DNA from: Protea cynaroides
Lineage: Eukaryota > Streptophyta > Magnoliopsida > Proteales > Proteaceae
Assembly: GCA_028583415.1 (NCBI GenBank)
Contig: CM053275.1
Span: 87,662,278 to 87,726,277, forward strand
DNA length: 64,000 bases
Direction of reading: 5' to 3'
Both the position numbers and the translations under genes were made by a program. How positions within the stretch are numbered: the stretch's first letter is position 1; every line of letters starts with the position of its first letter. The notes below the pieces were generated by a model that saw nothing but the letters and a program-made list of their open reading frames with translations, was not told the origin of the DNA and made no database searches. Shown here one piece after another: positions 55,711 through 64,000 of the stretch.

Positions 55711-57661
55711 GGCACAACTGGTATGATGGATTATACCATTAGCAAAACAAAAATCAGACACAGAATTTTGAACATATTCAAGAGCATTATCTGTACGTAA
55801 CACTTTAATTGAAACTCCAAACTGAGTAAGAATCTTCTTATGAAACCTTTTAAAAATAGAAAGAAACTCAGAACGATCTTTTATTAAATAAAGTCAAGTC
55901 ATCCTGGAAAAATCATCCACAAAGGTTACAAAATAAGGGAAACCTAACCTATTGGGTACACGACAAGGGCCCCAAATATCAGAATGCACTAAAAAAATGG
56001 AGTAGAATTCGTAGGACTAGAACTAGAAGGGAAAGACGAATGATGATGTTTTCCTAACTCACAAGCCTCACATTGTAATGAAGTTAGAGACTTACAATCA
56101 GGAATAAGAACCTTCATCTTAAACAAAGACAAATGATCAAGCCGGTGATGCCATTGAAGAGGAGTAGTAGTAATAGTAGTAGTTGCAGCAATAGGTAAAT
56201 TTCAGTGGGCTCCAAGTAGTACAGACCAGCATGCTCACGTCCGCCACCAATCATCTCCTTGGTCCTGAGATCCTGAAAAGTACAATAGGAGGGATAAAAG
56301 GTAGCGACACAATTGAGAGATTTAGTTAGTTGACTAATAGACAAAAGATTAAGAGGAAAATTATGTACATGTAGGACAAAGGGTAAGGACATAAACTGGT
56401 TAAGAGAAACATTACCATACTGAGAGGCATTAGTAGAGGACCCATCAGCAAGGTAAATAGTAATAGGTTTATTTGTGTTATTAAGGGATGAAAAGACAGA
56501 GGACTGACCCGTCATGTGACAGGTAGAACCCGAATCAATGATCCAATGGTGAGGGGATGTGTAGGAAAGAAGGACAGTTGTACATGTACGAGCCAAAGTA
56601 GCAGTAGAAGAGAGCCCAGTGTTCTCAAGGTTTTGAACCCTTCGAAGAAGGGCTTCATACTGGTCAGAAGATGGAGGAAGTGTAGATGGTGGAACCAGTG
56701 CAGTCGGGGATGCATCATCAATGGTTACAATATTTATCAAATTATCTGCCCATTCAGGGCGACCAAATTTATCCCAACAGGTATCAGCAGTGTGGTTGGA
56801 TTTATTGCAATGAGTGCAAAAGCGGGTAGATTTATCAATTTGAGAACGACCAAAACCACGACCATGGCTACGACCTCGGTTGGAGCCACGACCCCTAGAG
56901 GGGGTACCCCTACCACGGCCAGCAAACAAAGTAGTTGTATCTCTTTGGAAAGTGTCAGTCTGAGGAACCAAACGTTGGAGACGAAAGAACGTCTCGCTTA
57001 GGGTAGGTATGGAAGCACCGGAAAGCAGCTGACTCTTCACAGCTTGATACTCAGAAGAAAGGCCAGCCAGAAATTTGGCCACATAAAACTCAGACTGTTG
57101 AGTTTTCAGTTTGTTAATATCAGTAGAAAGCGGCTGCACAGCCTAGATCTCTTCAATGAGGCCTTTGAAGCCTCCATAGTATTCAGTCAGAGATTTGTCA
57201 CCAATGGAATAAGTAAACATCCTCTCATAGATGTCATAAATCCTAGAAACATTCTTATCTTGACCATAGGTCTCCTTTAAATCAGCCCAGATGGCTTTGG
57301 CGGTATCATGAAACATTACAGTAGGTAAGATAAAAGACTCTATACTATTCCATAACCAAGTTTGAACCATGGAATTATCACGAAGCCATGTATTATATGT
57401 CTTCACAGATGCTGGATCCTTAGAATCATGGTCAGGTGCATCATCAAACAATAAGGACAATTTTTCTTTAGAGAGAATGTAGGCTTTAATAGCTTGAGCC
57501 CATAAAAGGTAGTTTGACACCCCTTTTAGTTTTACAGAGATGATCTGAACTTCTGAAGGCTTATAATCAGTCATTACAACCAAGCAATGTAAATTAATTG
57601 TTCTACTATCACCCGATTCAGCCACCGGTTGGCCAAGAAAATAAGGCTCAAAAAGAAGCAA
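55711..57661 (-). pseudogene. Copia gag, protease and integrase N-terminus of K
   Basis: Gag begins near 57573 (MTDYKPSEVQ) with GVSNYLLWAQAIKAYIL and a TAG at 57140-57142 after FKGLIEEI. It continues with an RGRGSNRGRSHGRG stretch and the zinc knuckle CTHCNKSNHTADTC. The protease active site is seen as WIIDSGSTCHMTG. A frameshift near 56190 leads into the integrase zinc region (WHHRLDHLS ... CEACELGKHHHSSF) and the core with TFVDDFSR and LRTDNALEY, which contains a TGA near 55900. The integrase resumes at 53429 beyond L6. Confidence 0.88.
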
Positions 57662-57977
57662 AGGAAGATGGAGGTAGTGGGGTTACACAATATATATCTA
57701 TCTTTGCAAAAAAAATCTCGGTTCAGCCAACCGAGTGGCCAAAGGAATGATGGCTCAAGAGGGGTGGCGGTAGGATGATAGATAAAAAAATTGTAATGAA
57801 TGCTTACCACATAGACAATAAGAAGATGATCAAGATGTTATCAATTACACATGAACAACATAGTAGTAGGTACAACAGATCATGATCATCTAAAATACCA
57901 AGTAAAATCAGTACATAGGTAGAAAAAAAAAATCAAAGGCTTATCAAACCAAGTGTTGAAGATAACCAAGATCTAAT

Positions 57978-57989
57978 GCTCTGATACCA
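57978..57989 (-). other. Primer-binding site of element K
   Basis: The minus strand reads TGGTATCAGAGC directly after the 5' LTR. It is complementary to the 3' end of initiator tRNA-Met, the standard plant copia primer. Confidence 0.93.
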
Positions 57990-58347
57990 TGTAACAAAAT
58001 CACATAACCTCAAACACAAAATCAGAAAAACAAAGAATGAAGAAGAGAGAAGAAGAAATTAGAAGAAGAAGAAGAAAAAGATGAAGTGGAGAGCAGATCA
58101 CAAAAACAACAAGGTGTTGTAGTTGAGATCAATACCTCTCCCTCTTAGACACCAATCTTATTTATAAGCAAAAAATATCCAATTACATAGAGAAAGTTTT
58201 CATAAATAAGAGGAAACATAAAAAGAAACAAATAACAATAATAAGGAAATAAATAACAATTGAAATAAGGAAGAAAAAATAAGAGTACCAGCCTATTTGG
58301 TAGGTCCTTGATTTGGTAGGCTAGGCCCATGTGGGCCATATTTAACA
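57990..58347 (-). repeat. 5' LTR of element K
   Basis: 358 bp. A minus-strand TTATAAATAAGAT TATA box lies at about plus 58154-58165. Confidence 0.93.
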
Positions 58348-59215
58348 CTTCCATTACCAATAGAGTGAGACACACCAGGTTGAATACGGTGCCTGTGCTT
58401 CAACATCTTTCTCTACACCCAAGAACTCCTAGCAATGCATTAAACAGTCCAAATGGAGTCTCTTTTGAGGTATCTACTTATCACCCAGTCTACCCAAAGG
58501 CACCCAAAGGCTTTTCTTTTTAATTGCCACATTTCTCACTTGCTTAAGGATGCCCACCATGTTCATATCTCCCACATGTTTTATACCAAGCCCTCCTTCC
58601 TTTTTTGGCTTACAAGTCTAGTCCAATGAAATATAATGAATCTTCCTCCCAAGTGAGGGACCTGTCCAGAAGAAGTTAGCAAACACAGACTCAATTTTTC
58701 TAACCACACTTTTTGGAAGCTCAAACACACCTGTCCAATAGAGGTAGTTCCCTTACAAAACAGATTTGATAAGTTGTAGCCCCCCTGCTTGAGACAGAAA
58801 CCTTGACTTTCATCCTTCCAACTTTCTGCTGATTTTAAGCAATATAGGATTGCAGTGAGAAGCTTTCAGACTTCCAAAACATAATGGGAGACCAAGATAG
58901 ACTATAGGAAGTGAGGCTTTTGCTAGACCCAAGCATTGAATCAAATTATCTACTAGATTCTAATCAACGGCCCTCCAAGCAAAAGATTTGATTTGCACTT
59001 GTTCATTTTCAAATTTGACATTCCTGCAAACTTATCAAAAATTTCTAAGCAATTTTGAACAGACCTCTTCTCAGCTTTCACAAAAAGCATAAGATCATCT
59101 CCAAAGATAAGGTGAAAAAGTTTCATTGGTTTACAAACCTGAATAAACTTGATATCTTTACATCTAGCTGCGGAATCCATCGTCACTGTAAATACTTCCA
59201 TGGCAATTGTGAAAA
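58348..59215 (-). pseudogene. LINE reverse-transcriptase C-terminal part
   Basis: The minus strand reads LFTIAMEVFTVTMDSAARC and LIFGDDLMLFVKAEKRS, where the catalytic FADD box has become FGDD. It continues with FAGMSNLKMNKCKS and, in a shifted frame, ELPKSVVRKIESVFANFFW and GPSLGRKIHYISLD before a TAG, then CKPKKEGGLGIKHVGDMNMV. These are landmark blocks of plant LINE ORF2. Confidence 0.85.
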
Positions 59216-59363
59216 GAATAGCAGCAATCAATTTAACTAGCATATAGGCTCACATAGCAGCAAGTCAATTTAACAGCCACAAAAAATAGAACTTTAGCGG
59301 CAGTAATCCATTGACGCTAATAATTTCGAAATAGCTTCACCGGTTGGTCCTTTTCTTGTAGTG
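59216..59363 (-). mobile_element. CACTA (En/Spm-type) transposon terminus
   Basis: The minus strand begins CACTACAAGAAAA at 59363, the canonical CACTA inverted terminus. Subterminal sequence with ATTAGCGTCAATGG and TTACTGCCGCTAAAG follows. The remainder is cut off by LINE sequence at about 59215. No partner terminus was found in the window. Confidence 0.8.
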
Positions 59364-60436
59364 AATTTTTTCTGCTTCTACATCTTAAATAGACAAATGT
59401 TCATGTTTTCTACCCAAATATGATGGGTATGAACTAGAGTTTGTCATTATTATTTTTTAGAATTGATTCTTTGCAAGGTTTCCCCACATATAATTTATTG
59501 TTTTCAATTGAAACCTGTATACATTATGGCAATGAGAAATAATTGGCTTTCGGTGCTTCAGTCTACTATATTTGGTGGGAAAAGAACTTGCAGGTGGACA
59601 AGCTCTTCTCGCTCCTTTATTCAAAGTTGAAGCTCTATTGACTTTAAATTAAATATAGGGTTAAGACTCTGTTACATGGACTATGTTAGAAATAGGCATA
59701 TCGTCTCCTCTTGGGCATTCAATAAGGTTGATTTAGCCATCTTTTGCTTTGGTTAAGAGTAGTTGGTTCTCTATTTTATTGTCCTTTAGGTCTTGGGTTC
59801 ATTAATTTTGTTCTCTTTTAATAAATTTCTATTCGTCAAAATAAAAAGGTCATCTTTTATCAAGATAAAAAGATCGCCATTTAAAACAGTAATGAAGGGA
59901 ATTCTTTTTCACACGCACCATTTTTTCTACAATCAAATTAATGATTTTGGTGGCTCATATTTAATTTCATTTATTCTCAAATATTTTTCCCACGTGTGAT
60001 TCATCATTATTTATGTTTTCACTATTAAATTATTTTTCTCTTGGTAAGTGAGATTATAGTTAAGCAATGTCTCACCAAATAAATATTAAATTAAACTAAC
60101 AAACTTACATAAAATTAACAGTTTACTCATGCCTTGGACAAATTGCTCCGTACTTGTGGTTGTAAAGGATACCTTATAGGTGGCCGACTTCACTGCTTGA
60201 GGGGAACATAGAGAGAGAGGGGGGAAGGTATTTATGGCATTAAAAAATATAAGGAAAAATATATTCTTACCAAACACTTAACCTTTGTTAAATGAGAGAT
60301 AGAATTAGGTTGATAGCCCCCATAAGGTTGTTGTAGTATCTGATGTTGCTAGGGCTGGGTGTTAAAATTGGGTTCAAATTGAAATTGAATCAAATCGATT
60401 CGGCATGGGTCAAACCAAAATCAAACATTATTGGAC
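59364..60436. other. No recognisable gene
   Basis: AT-rich sequence. Small open frames (for example 59793-59999 plus and 60086-60277 minus) match nothing I know. Confidence 0.45.
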
Positions 60437-61966
60437 TGTAACAGATGCGAGTCGAGTGTTCAAATTAAATTACCTTACTTTGAAACGTAGATAGTAGCAA
60501 GTAAGAGTCGAATCCACAAGGATTGTATGATCAAGATTAAAATGTTTAATTAACCTAAAGAGAGAAAAAAAAAACAAATAAAAATAAAATAAGACTCAGA
60601 AAGTAACCAATTGTTGTACTAAAACAGATTCTGATTAATCTTATTAGCACAACTTCATTGGCTATTCTATGTATGGAGGGGGGGAATGTTTGCAGTAGAA
60701 AAGAACAGCAATTAATTATCTAAAATGCAAGAATAAAGAGCAAGGTAATACAAATATCAAAGATTAAATCAATAAGAGAAAACTTCGGTCAAAAGGATAC
60801 TTACACCATCTTCATAAACTTGTTCATCGACATAAAGGATAATCAATTCCAATTGAATAATCAATCAAGAAAATTAGGGCTAGGCCTAAAATCCTTAGTC
60901 TTTCCTTAAGATTGGTCTATTAAAAGATAGTTTATTAATAGCACCCTTACTCTTAAATCAATCTCAAGACTAGGCTCTCGATTTGATTCAGGAATGACAA
61001 TAACAATTGGAAAGACGATTGAAATTAAACGTTAAGCACACACCAGCGTGGTTTAATTATTTTAATCTGATTTCTCCTAGAAATATAACATTAACTTGTC
61101 CATTAACATCAATCCTCATTGCCACTGACATAGAATCAATTGATAGCAATTCAATTCTAATATAACAATTGATTAAATAAATAAATCAATTAGTAGTACT
61201 CCTAATCAATCCATTCATCAATCATTATACACATAAATTTGAAGAAAAATAAATATTCAATTAAAAACCAATAAATAAAAAACAAGTCTCACAAGTTTAC
61301 AATGATGGCTTCAGCTCCGTCTAACCAAAGATAAGAAAGTTAGCCACACATGACTTCTTCAAGAACACAAAAGAAAGAGAGTTGTTCTTCAGTCATTGTC
61401 TTCTTTCTCAATCACTCTTGAATGCTCTTTACATAGGTTTTACATTGTTTAAATAATCAAAATACAAGACTAAAATTGGTATGCCTAGATTTGACAACCT
61501 TATTACATAGAAATAAAAATTAAACAAAATCTTCGTTCCTAGATTAGATGAAAATCATTCCATTATTAAATAATTGTCACCCCCAAATCTACCAAATTTT
61601 ATAAGATTCTATAGTTGTGTATATTCTCCTCAAGATTTCCAATAATCAATCAAGGCCTTCCAATAGTGAACCTTCCGTGTGTAGCAACCTTCCTTCTCTG
61701 GTTTAGATTTGGATCAATTTTTCATATTAGATTTTAAAACCACATTTGAAAGTCCAAACGAACTCTTTCCATGTCAGAATCCTACATAAAATTCAAAACA
61801 TTATTATTAAGAGTGCTAGAATTTTCATCTTTTATTAATTAATTAACAAGATTTCTAAAATATACCAAACTCATAAAATAAATTCTATTAAGCTCAATAA
61901 GGTATAAAACACCCTAAAAATCATAATGCAAAAGGAATAAAAAAATATAAAATTATACACTTATCA
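60437..61966 (-). repeat. 3' LTR of the Athila-like element
   Basis: 1530 bp. On the minus strand it starts TGATAAGTGTATAATTTTAT and ends CGCATCTGTTACA. The polypurine tract GTGTAGGGGAATT (complement of 61967-61979) abuts its start. The other LTR is outside the window, so the right boundary is by junction motif only. Confidence 0.8.
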
Positions 61967-63190
61967 AATTCCCCTACACTTAGCCTTTGCACGTCCTCGG
62001 GCAAAATAAAATAAAAAAATCATAAACTATTCCACTTTCATAGGAACCACGATTGCACTTAGCATGTACAACAAGCCATTGAACCCCTAGGTTACCCCTA
62101 GTGGACGAGTTATGTCTCGTGAGGGTTTGCAGTGAATCTACCCACAAAATTCAAAGAAAAATATTTTTAGATTTGACAAATTACAAGAATTAAATAAAAT
62201 CTTAAGTACTCTACAATTATAACTCATAAGCATAATTAAACTCAATAGAAACTTAAATTTTATCAAAGATACAATAACTTTATTTTAGTCACCATCTTCA
62301 ACAAATTCATATTAATATGCATCTATAGTGTGAAGTGTGAAGTGATGTAACTCAATTAGTAAGGGGCTTTACAGTATACTTCAAGAAAAATAACACCATT
62401 TTTTTTATTGACTTGTGCAATATCCGTTTTCTTAGGCTTTCTAAGTTACCCATGTAGCAAGTGTTGGGTCAGTGACTCCCAAACCAGTTGGCTTTAGGGG
62501 ACTAGGTGTAGAGACACCCCTAGGACTTAATAACTCAAGTAACAAAGGCCACAAAATCAGACTTAGTCAATTAAACTGCTTATAACCATCATCTCAATTT
62601 TTCTTTTTCTTTTTGAGGTATTTTGGACATTGAAGCAGTTATTTATTCTTTTTTAAGTTTTTTTTTTTTTTTTTTTTTTGTAATTGTCATTTCTCAAATT
62701 TACCGTTTATTCCCCACAACTAAGAGTTGGTGCAAATGTGAAATACAAAGACACATAACAATAAAATTTTATCTCAGATGGTGATTCAAATTTAGTTGCA
62801 TATCTAGTTTAAGGTTCAAGAATCTCAATAATTTAATCATATTTATAAAGTTTCAACATGGTCACTTTAGAGAATTAATCCAAACTTGTAATTGGTCAAA
62901 AAAAAAAATTTTTTTTTTTTTGGAAGAAAATTTGAAGTCAAATTTTTTTTTCAGTTACTATATACGACCAATATATACTAACAACATGTAAAAATAAAAA
63001 CAAAACACATCGTAGAATTCCCCCACATTTAAAACTTACATTGTCCCCAATGTAAGACTAAATGCAAAGAAAAAGACAAATACAAACATAATATCTATGA
63101 AAAAAAAATAATAAATAAATAAAAAGAGAAAGGATTAAGAAAGCAAATCTAATTTCTTGGGTTGCCTCCCAAGTAGCGCTTTTGTTTAAC
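61967..63190. other. 3' non-coding region of the Athila-like element
   Basis: Contains the polypurine tract, poly-T/poly-A runs (62655-62680 and 62899-62922) and a second purine motif (complement of 63018-63027, TGTGGGGGAA). No coding frame is recognised. Confidence 0.6.
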
Positions 63191-63193
63191 AAC

Positions 63194-63996
63194 AAATTAC
63201 TTTTTAGAAATCATTTTATCATGAAAGGCCTTCGTCTTTTCCTTATAAATCCGAGAGTTCTCATAAGCTTCATTGCGAATCTCCTCTAACTCTTGCAATT
63301 GCAACTTTCGTTGCTCCCTCGCCTTATCCGTCTCCATGTTACACTGCTTAATTGCCCAGAATGCCTTGTGCTCCAATTCTACTGATAGATGACATGCTTT
63401 TCCATAAACCAACCGATATGGAGACATCCCTATAGGTATCTTATAAGCAGTCCTATAAGCCCATAGTGCATCGTCAAGTCTTGTACTCCAGTCTTTCCTA
63501 TTTGGATTAACTGTTTTTTCTAAAATTGACTTCACCTCTCTATTAGATACCTCAGCTTACCCATTAGTTTGTGGATGGTAGGCAGTTGAAATCTTATGGG
63601 TCACAGCATACCTCTTAAGCAGTCGCTACAAAGGCGGTTACAAAAGTGAGACCCTCTATCACTGATCATTGCCCGTGGGATCCCAAATCTAACAAAAATG
63701 TGAGACTTGATAAAATTTGCAACCACTTTAGAATCATCAGTTCGGGTGGCTTTTGCTTCCACCCACTTTGACACATAATCAACAGCAAGTAAAATATAAA
63801 AATTGCCAAAAGAATTAGGAAAAGGACCCATAAAGTCAATGCCCCAAACATCAAAAATTTCACAAATAAGTATGGGGGTTTGTGGCATTTGATCCCTACG
63901 GGCCACATTACCTGAGTATTGGCAATGAGTGCATGACTTACAAAATATATATACATCATGAAATAAAGATGGCCAAAAGAAGCCACAATCAAGCAC
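63194..63996 (-). pseudogene. Athila-like integrase
   Basis: The minus strand carries part of the HHCC zinc region (FCKSCTHCQYSGN) and the core with Asp in VWGIDFMGPFPNSF, Asp in AMISDRGSHFCNR and Glu in AEVSNREVKSILEKT, so the DDE residues are present. RKDWSTRLDDALWAYRTAYK and IGMSPYRLVYGKACHLSVEL follow. A frameshift after HFCNR (near 63635) and a TAA replacing Gln in HPQTNGQAEV (near 63556) break the frame. The domain would insert element DNA into the host genome. Confidence 0.92.
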
Positions 63997-64000
63997 TTTT

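Larger units (their letters stand above)
50768..58347 (-). mobile_element. Ty1/copia retrotransposon K, split by solo LTR L6
   Basis: LTRs are 50768-51119 and 57990-58347, TGTAAC...TTTAACA on the plus strand. The target duplication CTTCC is perfect (50763-50767 and 58348-58352). The PBS TGGTATCAGAGC (57978-57989 complement) abuts the 5' LTR, and a polypurine tract TTGAGGGAGGG lies at 51120-51130. Without L6 the element is about 5.3 kb, a full copia length, with gag, protease, integrase, RT and RNase H in that order but many frame breaks. Confidence 0.95.
49722..59215 (-). mobile_element. LINE (non-LTR retrotransposon), 5'-truncated and split
   Basis: The LINE consists of 49722-50767 and 58348-59215 on the minus strand. 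Its 3' end is marked by a T-rich tract at 49722-49792, the complement of a poly-A tail. The 3' part encodes a zinc-finger RVT domain; the upstream part encodes the end of a reverse transcriptase. Copia element K (50768-58347) inserted between them with target duplication CTTCC. The 5' end stops in the RT, next to a CACTA terminus. Confidence 0.85.
60437..64000 (-). mobile_element. Athila-like Ty3/gypsy element, 3' part (runs off the window)
   Basis: Includes the 3' LTR, polypurine tract, a long 3' region and the integrase. The remaining pol, gag and 5' LTR should lie beyond 64000. The integrase sequence and the GGGGAATT|TGATAAGTG junction are typical of Athila-type elements. No envelope-like frame could be recognised in the 3' region. 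Confidence 0.88.

Noticed and set aside
59290..59363. A complete CACTA transposon
   Set aside because: Only one terminus is present. No second CACTACAAGAAAA end and no transposase were found in the window.

Overview
This window is plant nuclear DNA, almost certainly from an angiosperm and probably a eudicot. It carries spliceable plant gene structure (a seven-exon WAT1-type transporter), plant-only repeat families (Ty1/copia, Ty3/gypsy of Tat-like and Athila-like type, a CACTA end, plant LINE and MITE-like hairpins) and very little single-copy sequence. I cannot name the species.

Only one protein-coding gene looks intact: a WAT1-related (nodulin MtN21/EamA-type) transporter on the minus strand at 41184-43300. 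Seven exons join in frame to 420 codons, with a TATA box and a (GA)n tract upstream. A second copy in the same orientation, about 41 kb away at the left edge (1-2686), is a wrecked pseudogene. Its 63-nt exon 2 is tandemly quadruplicated and part of exons 3-4 is inverted. Other host-gene debris comprises a truncated tRNA-Ser(AGA), an ABC1-kinase-like exon, a QALGGH-type C2H2 zinc finger cut by an LTR, an ORC5-like exon and a FAR1-like domain with a stop codon.

The rest is nested retroelements. From 10046 to 28558 there are six levels: a copia-type LTR contains solo LTR L1, which contains a Tat-like Ty3/gypsy element N (10648-26377), which contains L3, then L4 (reversed), then L5. Five-base target duplications support every level except the outermost. 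Four of the six 2.3-kb solo LTRs in the window sit in this stack; the others are at 7027-9292 (L0, inside a CCA microsatellite) and 53430-55705 (L6). Element N keeps LTRs, a primer-binding site, a broken gag, a 54-bp minisatellite and an antisense spliced gene with its own TATA box, but it has no reverse transcriptase or integrase.

From 28.5 to 38.6 kb there are duplicated unique-looking segments, a gag-only copia element (R) with LTRs, PBS and TSD, and a rearranged second copy (S) sharing two of its nonsense codons. A foldback element with long inverted arms lies at 39181-40790. At 49722-59215 a LINE is split by a 7.6-kb Ty1/copia element that is itself split by solo LTR L6. The right end holds a CACTA terminus and the 3' LTR, 3' region and integrase of an Athila-like element that runs off the window.

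The observations most worth follow-up are a short cysteine-ending reading frame kept in several copies of the 2.3-kb LTR family, the antisense gene of the pol-less Tat-like element, and the frame-neutral exon-2 quadruplication in the WAT1 pseudogene.
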